NCBI RefSeq assembly: GCF_900111905.1
Contig: NZ_FOKM01000003.1
Coordinates: forward strand, 310,001-374,000
DNA from: Rhizobium sp. NFR07
Lineage (GTDB): Bacteria > Pseudomonadota > Alphaproteobacteria > Rhizobiales > Rhizobiaceae
Length of the DNA stretch: 64,000 nucleotides
Reading direction: 5' to 3'
A program made the position numbers and the translations under genes. Positions 1 to 7,307 of this stretch are shown here, piece after piece (within the stretch, counting starts at the first letter, position 1; every line of letters begins with the position of its first letter). Under the pieces are notes generated by a model that was not told the origin of the DNA, made no database searches, and was given only the letters and a program-made list of their open reading frames with translations.

Positions 1-25
1 GAGATTATGTCGATCGCTTTGAATT

Positions 26-44
26 GTCACCGCAAAACGGTGAC
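26..44 (-). other. Hairpin just after glyQ
   Basis: Perfect 7-bp inverted repeat (GTCACCG / CGGTGAC, 5-nt loop) starting 11 bases beyond the glyQ stop codon. Neither side is followed by a T-run, so it is not a convincing intrinsic terminator. It could protect the 3' end of the mRNA or separate glyQ from a gene outside the window. Confidence 0.35.
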
Positions 45-54
45 TTATTCGCGG

Positions 55-1011
55 TCAGGCAGCAGCCTTGCCGAAATTGACACCGCCGGCATCGGTCAGC
101 AGGAAAGCCTCGCCGCAAGCCTTGGCCAGCGTGCGCACCCGCAGGATGTAGCTCTGGCGCTCGGTGACCGAGATCACGCCGCGCGCATCCAGCAGGTTGA
201 AGACGTGGGATGCCTTGATGCACTGGTCATAGGCCGGGAACACGCATTTGTGCAGGCGCTGATTGTCGCTGTCGCCCGGCGCACCGGCGGCGAGAAGCGC
301 CTGGCATTCCTTCTCCGCATCGATGAAGTGCCGATGCAGCATCTCGGTATTGGCGTATTCGAAGTTATGGCGGGAATATTCCTGCTCTGCCTGCAGGAAG
401 ACGTCGCCATAGGTGATCTTCTCGTCGCCTTCGCGGCCGTTGAAGTTCAGATCGTAGATGCTGTCCACGCCTTGGATATACATGGCGAGGCGCTCGAGAC
501 CATAGGTCAGCTCGCCCGATACGGGCGAGCATTCGATGCCGCAGACCTGCTGAAAATAGGTGAACTGCGAGACTTCCATGCCATCGCACCAGCATTCCCA
601 ACCGAGCCCCCAGGCGCCGAGCGTCGGGCTTTCCCAGTCGTCCTCGACGAAGCGCACGTCATGCAGAAGCGGATCAAGCCCGATCGCCTTCAGGGAGCCG
701 AGATAAAGCTCCTGCAGGTTGGACGGGTTGGGCTTCAGGATGACCTGATACTGGTAATAGTGCTGCAGCCGGTTCGGGTTTTCGCCGTAACGACCATCGG
801 ACGGGCGGCGCGAAGGCTGGACATAGGCGGCCTTCCACGGCTTCGGGCCGAGCGCGCGCAGCGTGGTGGCCGGATGGAAGGTGCCGGCACCGACTTCCAT
901 GTCATAGGGCTGCAAAACGGCGCAGCCCTTGTCCGCCCAATAGTTGTGGAGCGTCAGGATCAGACCCTGAAAGGAGCGGGTCGGGGACATGTGGTCGGGC
1001 AGATCGGTCAT
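55..1011 (-). CDS. glyQ: Glycyl-tRNA synthetase alpha subunit
   Basis: Class II aminoacyl-tRNA synthetase alpha chain of the bacterial alpha2beta2 type. It forms glycyl-adenylate and, with the beta subunit (GlyS), charges tRNA(Gly) in the cytoplasm. The protein of about 318 residues has the normal family length. It shows the family-specific stretches [36 protein letters not shown] and [20 protein letters not shown], and it is continuous to a C-terminal Gly/Ala tail. An in-frame ATG five codons upstream (1026) is an alternative start; neither has a good Shine-Dalgarno. glyS is not in the window and probably lies beyond the left edge. Identification is secure; only the start is uncertain. Confidence 0.96.
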   Translation of the reverse strand: MTDLPDHMSPTRSFQGLILTLHNYWADKGCAVLQPYDMEVGAGTFHPATTLRALGPKPWKAAYVQPSRRPSDGRYGENPNRLQHYYQYQVILKPNPSNLQELYLGSLKAIGLDPLLHDVRFVEDDWESPTLGAWGLGWECWCDGMEVSQFTYFQQVCGIECSPVSGELTYGLERLAMYIQGVDSIYDLNFNGREGDEKITYGDVFLQAEQEYSRHNFEYANTEMLHRHFIDAEKECQALLAAGAPGDSDNQRLHKCVFPAYDQCIKASHVFNLLDARGVISVTERQSYILRVRTLAKACGEAFLLTDAGGVNFGKAAA

Positions 1012-1091
1012 AGCGATAATCGGCATCGTTTATTGAGGATGCGGACGAGTGCCACGCGAGGGGGAACGGGTCAAGGATTTATAGGCGCCGC

Positions 1092-1493
1092 TCAAAGGAA
1101 GGGGTTCGTGATCGTCAGCTTTCCATCGATGACCATGCCATTTTGCAGGTCTTCGGAGAGGAAGACCGTACACCGTGCCTCAAGTGCTGCAGCAACCATC
1201 AGCGCGTCGAAAAAAGCGAGATTGTACTTCTCAATCAGGTCGAATGCCCGGTCGTTCAACGCGAGATCGACAACGATTACGCTTTCTGACATGCGCCGAA
1301 TAGCCGACAGCGCAGTCCGGATTTCACTCCAGTCCCGCCGAGATTTACGGCGCATGACATGCGCGAATTCGTTGAATGCCTGCACGCTTGTAACGTAAGG
1401 CTCGGCAAGAAGAGCCTGGGCTCTGGCGGTCCGGATGTCATCCGTGAACGCATAGACGAAGATATTTGTATCCAGAAACGGCGAATTGCTCAC
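1092..1493 (-). CDS. PIN-domain (VapC-like) toxin
   Basis: Single PIN-domain protein of 133 residues, the usual VapC length. The first acidic motif LDTNIF (D8) is followed by a conserved glutamate (AFNEF, about residue 42), then FFDALMVAAALE and LSEDL near the C-terminus, giving the acidic quartet of Mg-dependent PIN ribonucleases. VapC toxins usually cleave tRNA or rRNA. The GTG start overlaps the antitoxin stop (GTGA), so translation is probably coupled to the upstream antitoxin gene. Function as a toxin is inferred from family and gene pairing; the RNA target cannot be read from sequence. Confidence 0.85.
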   Translation of the reverse strand: MSNSPFLDTNIFVYAFTDDIRTARAQALLAEPYVTSVQAFNEFAHVMRRKSRRDWSEIRTALSAIRRMSESVIVVDLALNDRAFDLIEKYNLAFFDALMVAAALEARCTVFLSEDLQNGMVIDGKLTITNPFL

Positions 1494-1720
1494 CGCTCGT
1501 TGGCTTCATCGCGATTGAATTTCCAGCCTTCCGGCAGCTTCCAACGCTGAGAACGGATGTAGGCCAGTATCTTCTCACGCTCTTCCGAGGATACCGGGCG
1601 CTGGTTATTGCCAGACGTCACGGCAATCTCCACCTCATCACCCTCTTTCAGATCGAGCGATTTCGCCACGTCATCGGGTATCTGCACTGCCAGAGCGTCA
1701 TTCCACTTGGTCACGCGCAT
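1490..1720 (-). CDS. SpoVT/AbrB-fold antitoxin (MazE/VapB-like)
   Basis: 76-residue partner of the PIN toxin. The N-terminal half (MRVTKWNDALAVQIPDDVAK, then LDLKEGDEVEIAV) is the swapped-hairpin AbrB DNA-binding fold. The C-terminal part, rich in E, K and W, would be the toxin-neutralising tail. It is the first gene of the pair and ends in a 4-base overlap with the toxin, the standard antitoxin-first order. The start was chosen at the ATG 6 nt after a GGAG; an ATG two codons and a GTG four codons upstream are also in frame. Autoregulation by the antitoxin is expected for the family; no clear operator was identified. Confidence 0.82.
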   Translation of the reverse strand: MRVTKWNDALAVQIPDDVAKSLDLKEGDEVEIAVTSGNNQRPVSSEEREKILAYIRSQRWKLPEGWKFNRDEANER

Positions 1721-1780
1721 CGTCATCTCCACAGCCGGTCGGCAGAGGATAGCATAAACAGGCCGGCGTCTCAGCCACCT

Positions 1781-1975
1781 TCAGCTATCCTCGTCCTTCT
1801 TCAGCCGATATTCCCCAGTCGCCGGATCCTTTTCCAGCGTGCCGATGGCACCGGTCTGGCGCTGCTTCTCCTCGCGGCGGCTGCGAGCCGTCAGCTTCTC
1901 GGCATCCTTGATGAAGCGCTTGTAGAACATCCACCCGCCGCCAATCAGCAGGATGAAAAGTATGATCTGGGCCAT
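1781..1975 (-). CDS. Small single-pass membrane protein, unknown
   Basis: 64-residue protein with one hydrophobic segment at the N-terminus (AQIILFILLIGGGWMFYK, residues 2-19). It is followed by a basic, charged cytoplasmic tail (RSRREEKQRQ) and a C-terminus with DPATGEYRLKKDEDS. It lies 57 bases downstream of the S49 peptidase on the same strand and is probably co-transcribed with it. I do not recognise a functional family. The layout resembles small conserved rhizobial membrane proteins, and pairing with a membrane-associated protease is suggestive only. Confidence 0.7.
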   Translation of the reverse strand: MAQIILFILLIGGGWMFYKRFIKDAEKLTARSRREEKQRQTGAIGTLEKDPATGEYRLKKDEDS

Positions 1976-2032
1976 CTGACCTCGGTGTCCTCAAAAAACC
2001 GCGCGTCGCCTCCAATCGGGACGCGCCGAGCG

Positions 2033-2896
2033 TTACAGCCCGTATCGGCTCCACAATGCCCTTTCTTCGATACCTGCTGCAAGACCCGCGCCCGCCTGTG
2101 CGGCAATTTCGCCGAGACCCGGGGTGATTGCCGTGACGCCTGGCACCTTTCGCCCGAACAGCGAACGGGCACTGCCGATCAGTTCCAGCCGGGCATCCTT
2201 GCCGAAACGGCGCTTCAATACCTCGCGCATGTCGCCAAGGCCATCGATGAGGCCGAGCTCCAGCCCCTTGCCGCCGGTCCAGAACAGGCCGGAGAAAATC
2301 TCCCCGTCGTCGGCCAGACGCTCGCCGCGGCGCATCTTCACCATATCAATGAAGACCTTGTGGATCTCGATCTGCAGCGTCTTTAGATACTCGATGTCGC
2401 TTTCCTTCTCCGGCTTGAACGGATCGAGGATCACCTTGTTCTCGCCGGCGGTATAGACGCGACGCTCGACGCCGATCTTCTTCAGCATTTCCGGAAAGCC
2501 GAAGCCGCCGGAGACGACGCCGATTGAACCAACGATCGAGGTCGGGTCGGCGAAGATCTCGTCGCCCGCGAGCGCGATCATGTAGCCGCCGGATGCCGCA
2601 ACGTCCTCGACGAAGATCAGAACCTTCTTCTGCTTCTCCTCCGCCAGCGCCCGGATGCGCTGGAAGATCAGCCGCGACTGGACCGGCGAACCGCCCGGAG
2701 AATTCAGCGAAATGGCGACGACCGGGGCTTCCTTGCGGGAGAAGGCCTTTTCCAGCATGGGAGCCGCAGTCGCGAGGCTCAACGTCGGCTTGAACTGGCT
2801 GCCTCCCGTCATGATCGCCCCATGCAACCGCACTACGGGAATGGACACTCCCTTCTTGCGGAAACGCTTCGGCAGCAGGCGACCCAGGAAACCCAT
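2033..2896 (-). CDS. S49-family serine peptidase (SppA/SohB-like)
   Basis: Signal peptide peptidase-type serine protease with Ser/Lys dyad, about 287 residues (short, single-domain form). The core runs from PVVRLHGAI (residue about 22) through SPGGSPVQS to DVAASGGYMIALAGD, where the serine of ASGG is the predicted nucleophile. It continues to PTSIVGSIGVVSGG and AGENK, the likely general-base lysine. There is no strong signal peptide; the N-terminus is basic (LPKRFRKKG). The start was set at the ATG 5 nt after GGAG; two ATGs 4-5 codons upstream are possible. Likely role: degrading membrane-embedded signal peptides or membrane proteins. The role is inferred from the family. Confidence 0.88.
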   Translation of the reverse strand: MGFLGRLLPKRFRKKGVSIPVVRLHGAIMTGGSQFKPTLSLATAAPMLEKAFSRKEAPVVAISLNSPGGSPVQSRLIFQRIRALAEEKQKKVLIFVEDVAASGGYMIALAGDEIFADPTSIVGSIGVVSGGFGFPEMLKKIGVERRVYTAGENKVILDPFKPEKESDIEYLKTLQIEIHKVFIDMVKMRRGERLADDGEIFSGLFWTGGKGLELGLIDGLGDMREVLKRRFGKDARLELIGSARSLFGRKVPGVTAITPGLGEIAAQAGAGLAAGIEERALWSRYGL

Positions 2897-3010
2897 TTCT
2901 TCTCCCATCATCAATACTTCAGGTGGATGGGATGTATGTAACATTGCGGTAAACGCAATGGTTCTCGGGAGAATTTGGGGTTCTCGGGAAAATTTGAGGT
3001 CCCCGCCGGT

Positions 3011-3805
3011 TCAGGCGCGGCCTGAAACCTTGCCGCGGCGCTTGTAGGCGGCACGGCCATTGTTGAGATCGTCCACATCCGGCGAAAAGGAATGGCCGTC
3101 CGAGCCATGGACGATGAGCGGCGCGCGAAAGGCCAGCCGCGCCTTCGACCCCTTGATGGCGGTGACGAGAATGCGGGTCGCATCCTCGCCCGGGCGGGGA
3201 TGGACCGGGGTTATCTCTATGCCGCCGAACCGCTTGCCGCAGGCCGCAAGGATCTCGGCGATGGAAAGCGGACGGGCGATCAGCGACAGCTGCCCGCCGG
3301 GCTTCATGATCGCGCCGGCCGTCTTCAGCCAGCTTTCGAACAGCCCGTCGGTCAGCGCATGGGCTTGCGCCTTCAGGCTGTCGGGTGTTCTGCGGTCGCC
3401 CGCATGGTTGAAGGGCGGGTTCATGATGACGTGATCGTGAACCTCGTCCTCCAGCCCGGCCGCCAGCCGCGCCTTGCCGGTCAGCGTCACATCCGCCTCG
3501 ATGACCCGGACACGATCGGCAAGAAAGGCATTCTCCGGCAGTGTGATGCTGCTTCGCGCGTAAGCTGCCATGACCGGGAATTTCTCGACGAGCAGGACCA
3601 CGGCCTTTTCCAGCCGCGATGCGACCGCAAGCCCGGCGGCTCCCGCACCAGAGCCCAGATCGGCAACGCTGACCGGCCCGTCACTTGCCACCAGCGAGGC
3701 AAGCAGCATTGCATCTATACCCGACCGATGCCCCTCGCCCTTCGGCTGTACGACATGGAAGCGGCCTCGATGAAAGGCATCGATGGTGTACTGAGCATCC
3801 CGCAT
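3011..3805 (-). CDS. tRNA1(Val) (adenine-N6)-methyltransferase family (TrmN6/YfiC-like)
   Basis: SAM-dependent methyltransferase of 264 residues. Motif I is VADLGSGAGAAGLAVASRL (about residues 47-65). Motif IV is MNPPFN (about 128-133), the NPPF signature of N6-adenine and N5-glutamine methyltransferases. The N-terminal FHVVQPKGEGHRSGIDAMLLA is typical of the YfiC/TrmN6 family, which modifies A37 of tRNA1(Val). The C-terminus ends in a basic YKRRGKVSGR tail. Transcribed toward the S49 peptidase. Specificity is inferred; another N6-adenine or RNA substrate cannot be excluded. Confidence 0.82.
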   Translation of the reverse strand: MRDAQYTIDAFHRGRFHVVQPKGEGHRSGIDAMLLASLVASDGPVSVADLGSGAGAAGLAVASRLEKAVVLLVEKFPVMAAYARSSITLPENAFLADRVRVIEADVTLTGKARLAAGLEDEVHDHVIMNPPFNHAGDRRTPDSLKAQAHALTDGLFESWLKTAGAIMKPGGQLSLIARPLSIAEILAACGKRFGGIEITPVHPRPGEDATRILVTAIKGSKARLAFRAPLIVHGSDGHSFSPDVDDLNNGRAAYKRRGKVSGRA

Positions 3806-3844
3806 GAGGGATGCAATAACAGGCAGTCGCCGGAAGACAAGGGG

Positions 3845-4726
3845 TTATTGAAGCCAGCGAAACAAGCTCGCAAAGACATGGCGAGGTGAGGCTTCCAACC
3901 TGAGCTTCGCGATCGCGTCACAATCGGCGAAACACAACGTGACCACGTTGTCGATATCCGCATTTGCCGAGCTGTAACGAATGATGATCGCATCATAGCC
4001 ACGCTCGTTTACCTGAAAAGGAATGCCGCCGGCCATGTTCCCGGCCGCCGGCTGCGCTGACAGGAGCCTGTTTTCCAGGTGAAGTGTGTATTTATCTGTC
4101 AGCTTTTCGTTCAGTTGCCACCAGCGTCTCTCCTCAAAGGTGTTTCGCCCCTGGGGAGACGGTGAAGCGTGAAAACGCCCATTCAGTTTTCTGTCGTTCT
4201 GCTCGATAACGTTAAGCGGATCGTGGGCTCCGTTCCACTCTTCGACGCTCATGTTCAACGTCTTCGTCCTCCCGGCATAACGCTGGCTCTGTTCACCATT
4301 GCGATACCATGGAGACTTCTCGCTTCGATAAGCCGTTATCTTCTCGGCTTCCTTCGGTTCTCCGCTCGGTCTGGCCGCGATCTTGATGATCTGAAGATCC
4401 AGATCGAACCGGTATTCCGGCTCGTTTTGCTCCGTCGGTTCCGGGAGATAGTTGTTTACAGCGAACTTGAGCTGCCGATAGCGCCAGTCCTCCGGCATTG
4501 CGTAGCAGTGGCCATCGAGATGGCGCATCGTTTTCCATGTCAACGGCAGTCTGCCATCGGTGATGATGGGGCCAAGGATAAGCGCGCCGCTATTGTCTTC
4601 TGATAATAGCGCCTTTCCTGCACGGCTCGACGGCAGCGGCATACATTTTGCCTGTGCCGTCTCACCCCATGCAAAAGATGTCATGAACAGGCCACCAAGC
4701 AAAACTGCCTTTGCAACTCCACGCAT
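3845..4726 (-). CDS. Exported hypothetical protein
   Basis: 293-residue protein I do not recognise. It begins with a signal peptide (MRGVAKAVLLGGLFMTSFAW..., predicted cleavage after AQA, about residue 26). The mature chain is polar, with a few Cys (CMPLP, GHCYAMPEDW, LCFADCDA). The C-terminal region ALRW-type aromatic end (SLFRWLQ) does not look like an outer membrane anchor. The start has GGAG 6 nt upstream. Base composition is less GC-rich than the flanking core genes. Together with the next gene it separates DUF2007 from the methyltransferase, suggesting a lineage-specific insertion. Confidence 0.72.
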   Translation of the reverse strand: MRGVAKAVLLGGLFMTSFAWGETAQAKCMPLPSSRAGKALLSEDNSGALILGPIITDGRLPLTWKTMRHLDGHCYAMPEDWRYRQLKFAVNNYLPEPTEQNEPEYRFDLDLQIIKIAARPSGEPKEAEKITAYRSEKSPWYRNGEQSQRYAGRTKTLNMSVEEWNGAHDPLNVIEQNDRKLNGRFHASPSPQGRNTFEERRWWQLNEKLTDKYTLHLENRLLSAQPAAGNMAGGIPFQVNERGYDAIIIRYSSANADIDNVVTLCFADCDAIAKLRLEASPRHVFASLFRWLQ

Positions 4727-4772
4727 GGGACACTCCATCGCATTTGACGCGGACTTAAACGGGAGGCGTCGG

Positions 4773-5183
4773 CTACTCCTTACCGCTTTTTACGAGATAC
4801 ACGGGCAAGGCCAGGCCAGCCCACAGGATCAGCAGGATCGGGATGAGATAGGATAGGATTTCACCCCAACCCGCCGGCGCGATGCTGATGATGTTCGAAT
4901 ATTCGATATTCACGCTCCAGATCAGGAACGAGATCGACAGGAACAGTGCCAAGGCCAATCTTTGGACATGTCCCGTCAGCTGCAGAAAGATCGGAGTGGC
5001 CACGGCCAGAAAAAGTATCGCCGCAAAGCTTACATATGGCGCCAATCCACCACCGCCGCCGCCGCGCGCCACCAGATCTATGATCGACTTTATCGCGAGA
5101 AATACAGCGGTGATCTCCGCGGGCAGAATCTTCGCCAACTTCTCAGCGAAGGTATCGGTCGGCCTTACATCTCCAGCACCCAT
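4773..5183 (-). CDS. Hypothetical integral membrane protein
   Basis: 136-residue protein with three or four predicted membrane segments: AVFLAIKSIIDLV (about 24-36), YVSFAAILFLAVATPIFLQL (about 50-69), LALALFLSISFLIW (about 75-88) and LSYLIPILLILWAGLALPVYLV (about 108-129). A glycine run (six Gly) links the first two. I do not recognise the family. It lies 46 bases upstream of the exported hypothetical gene on the same strand, so the two may be one transcript. The start is uncertain: an in-frame ATG exists 19 codons upstream, but the chosen one gives a normal short cytoplasmic N-terminus. Confidence 0.62.
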   Translation of the reverse strand: MGAGDVRPTDTFAEKLAKILPAEITAVFLAIKSIIDLVARGGGGGGLAPYVSFAAILFLAVATPIFLQLTGHVQRLALALFLSISFLIWSVNIEYSNIISIAPAGWGEILSYLIPILLILWAGLALPVYLVKSGKE

Positions 5184-5280
5184 CGCAACCCCGCAACTCA
5201 ACCCATGCGGGATTAATGCGTAAGGCACAACCATATGCAATATTTTTTTGACTACTTATAAAAAATTGGACTTCTTGATC

Positions 5281-5505
5281 TTAACCTTGCCGCAATTCCT
5301 CGCCCAGTCCCGCATCCCGGAGGATCCCTCGCGCTTCTTCCGCTCGGTCCTCCTCCACGAGAAAACGGCGCTGCAGCAGTCCGAGCGAGCCTTCCAGGAC
5401 GCTCATCGACTGGTCGGCGACGAGGCAGTGGATGCCGGCGTCCTTCATCAGACTTTCCGCCAGCGACAGCGTGACGACATCATTGGTGCGGATAAGCTCG
5501 ATCAT
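5281..5505 (-). CDS. DUF2007-domain protein
   Basis: 74-residue protein matching the DUF2007 ('putative prokaryotic signal transducing') pattern. An N-terminal MIELIRTNDVVTLSLAESLM strand/helix is followed by a short-loop segment ending HCLVADQ, then VEEDRAEEARGILRDAG. It is divergent from ispB, an arrangement I associate with rhizobial genomes. No enzymatic residues are apparent, and its role is not established. The start was chosen at the ATG that gives the conserved N-terminus; the longer upstream reading frame has no domain support. Confidence 0.8.
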   Translation of the reverse strand: MIELIRTNDVVTLSLAESLMKDAGIHCLVADQSMSVLEGSLGLLQRRFLVEEDRAEEARGILRDAGLGEELRQG

Positions 5506-5602
5506 CAGGCACCCTTTCGTGAAAATCTCTTTATGTTTTTCCCTTGCCGCCCTATGCACCAGTTTCTATTGTCGTTCTGAAATTTCCAAGGGAGGCCTGG
5601 AC

Positions 5603-6619
5603 TTGGGCGTCGTCATACCGCTTGAAGAAGGCAAAAACAAACCGGCATCCGTCAAGCCGCTCGTCGATCTCACCAAGTCCGACATGGAGCGGGTCAATCA
5701 GTTGATCCTTTCCAAGGCAGGCTCGGATGTGCAGATGATCCCGGAAGTCGCCAATCACCTGATCTCGTCCGGCGGCAAGCGCCTGCGTCCGATGCTGACG
5801 CTCGCGTCCGCCTCGATGTTCGGCTACGAGGGCGAAGGCCACGTCAAGCTCGCGACTTCGGTCGAGTTCATGCACACGGCAACGCTGCTGCATGACGACG
5901 TGGTAGACGAGAGCGACCTTCGGCGTGGCAAATCCACGGCCCGGATGATCTGGGGCAACCAGGCAAGCGTTCTCGTCGGCGACTTCCTGCTCGGACAGGC
6001 CTTCAAGATGATGGTCGATGTCGGCTCGCTCGAAGCACTCGACGTGCTGGCGACGGCCGCATCCGTCATCGCCGAGGGCGAAGTCCTGCAGCTTTCCGTC
6101 GCCAAGAACATGGAAACTACCGAGGACGACTATCTCTCCGTCATCCGCGCCAAGACCGCGGCCCTGTTTGCCGCAGCCGCCGAAGTCGGGCCGATCATCG
6201 CCAATGCCGACAAGTCGAGCCGCTCGGCGCTGCGCTCCTTCGGCATGAACCTCGGCTACGCCTTCCAGATGGCCGACGACGCGCTGGACTACGGCGGCAA
6301 GGCTGCCGATCTTGGCAAGAATGTCGGCGACGATTTTCGCGAGGGCAAAATCACCCTTCCCGTCATCCTAGCCTTCCGCCGCGGCACCGCGGAGGAGCAG
6401 GCCTTCTGGCGCAAGGCGATCGAACAGGGCGAGAGCAGCGACGAGAACCTGGAAAAGGCGCTCGGCCTCATCACCAAATACGATGCGCTGAAGGACACGA
6501 TCGCCCGCGCCCTGCATTACGGCAAGATCGCCCGCGACGCGCTCGCCCCGCTGCCTGCCGGTCCCATCAAGGACGCGATGATGGAAGTCATCGACTTCTC
6601 GATCCAGCGAGTGAACTGA
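5603..6619 (+). CDS. ispB: Polyprenyl diphosphate synthase (octaprenyl-type)
   Basis: Trans-prenyltransferase that elongates isoprenoid diphosphates to make the side chain of ubiquinone. About 338 residues. It carries both aspartate-rich motifs: LLHDDVVDESDLRRG (first, DDxxD) and MADDALDYGG (second, DDxxD), plus GGKRLRPML near the N-terminus. The start is a TTG at 5603 preceded by AAGGGAGG with 7-nt spacing; reading further upstream gives no family-like sequence. The stop codon directly abuts the next gene's ATG. Chain length cannot be determined reliably, though octa-/decaprenyl is usual for these bacteria. Confidence 0.93.
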   Translation: MGVVIPLEEGKNKPASVKPLVDLTKSDMERVNQLILSKAGSDVQMIPEVANHLISSGGKRLRPMLTLASASMFGYEGEGHVKLATSVEFMHTATLLHDDVVDESDLRRGKSTARMIWGNQASVLVGDFLLGQAFKMMVDVGSLEALDVLATAASVIAEGEVLQLSVAKNMETTEDDYLSVIRAKTAALFAAAAEVGPIIANADKSSRSALRSFGMNLGYAFQMADDALDYGGKAADLGKNVGDDFREGKITLPVILAFRRGTAEEQAFWRKAIEQGESSDENLEKALGLITKYDALKDTIARALHYGKIARDALAPLPAGPIKDAMMEVIDFSIQRVN

Positions 6620-7111
6620 ATGCGTGAGCCGGTGGCGACCCGTCCATCGGCTTTTTCCGCGGAAGCGCTTGAAGAGACCCTGACCAATCTCGTCGGCTTC
6701 CTGTCGGATTGTCGTGACCCCTGGTGCATTTTCGGGGGCGCGGCACTTTATTTGCACGGCTATCGCGATGCGCCCGTAGCCGATATCGATATATTGCTGT
6801 CACCCGCCGATTGCGGCCGCCTGGCCTTTGCACGGGGCCTCGACAACAGGGCGGATGGCGGAACGGACCGTTTTCGCTCCGGCGCCGTCCTTTATCCCAA
6901 CCTCGGGCCGATCGCCGTCGAGATCATGAGCGGCTTCGAGATCTTCGCCGATAATCGCTGGCATGAGGTGGCGGTCGAAACCGTCATTGATGTGAGGTTC
7001 GGCTCAATTTCGGCGCCTGTCGCCAGCATTCGTGACGTCTGCGAGATCCTGCGACTTATCGGACGGGAGAAAGACATTCGCAGGCTGGAACTCATCGGCT
7101 CGCCGCTTTGA
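6620..7111 (+). CDS. Nucleotidyltransferase-fold protein, unknown
   Basis: 163-residue protein. The segment IFGGAALYLHGYRD...ADIDILLS (about residues 37-60) fits the nucleotidyltransferase signature (GG followed by DxD). A later acidic residue in IAVEIMSG could be the third carboxylate. This is the fold of MNT/AbiEii-type toxins and of small 'nucleotidyl transferase AbiEii' proteins, but no antitoxin-like neighbour is present. The ATG follows the ispB TGA with no gap, so it is translationally linked to ispB. Function is unknown; the fold assignment is moderately secure. Confidence 0.7.
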   Translation: MREPVATRPSAFSAEALEETLTNLVGFLSDCRDPWCIFGGAALYLHGYRDAPVADIDILLSPADCGRLAFARGLDNRADGGTDRFRSGAVLYPNLGPIAVEIMSGFEIFADNRWHEVAVETVIDVRFGSISAPVASIRDVCEILRLIGREKDIRRLELIGSPL

Positions 7112-7307
7112 GAGCCCCAGCGGATGGTCGCCAGGACTGATGAATGAAAGACCCTCACCGCTGTTCACAGGTTAGGGAGACCACGCCCGCATGGCTGGAG
7201 ATTTTCTTGCGGCACCGCTTCAAAAAAGCCATTCTGTTGTGAATCACTCGGCGGCACTTCGTGGCGACGCTTTGCCGTCACGCCCGATCTCATGAAAGGC
7301 CTCGCTC

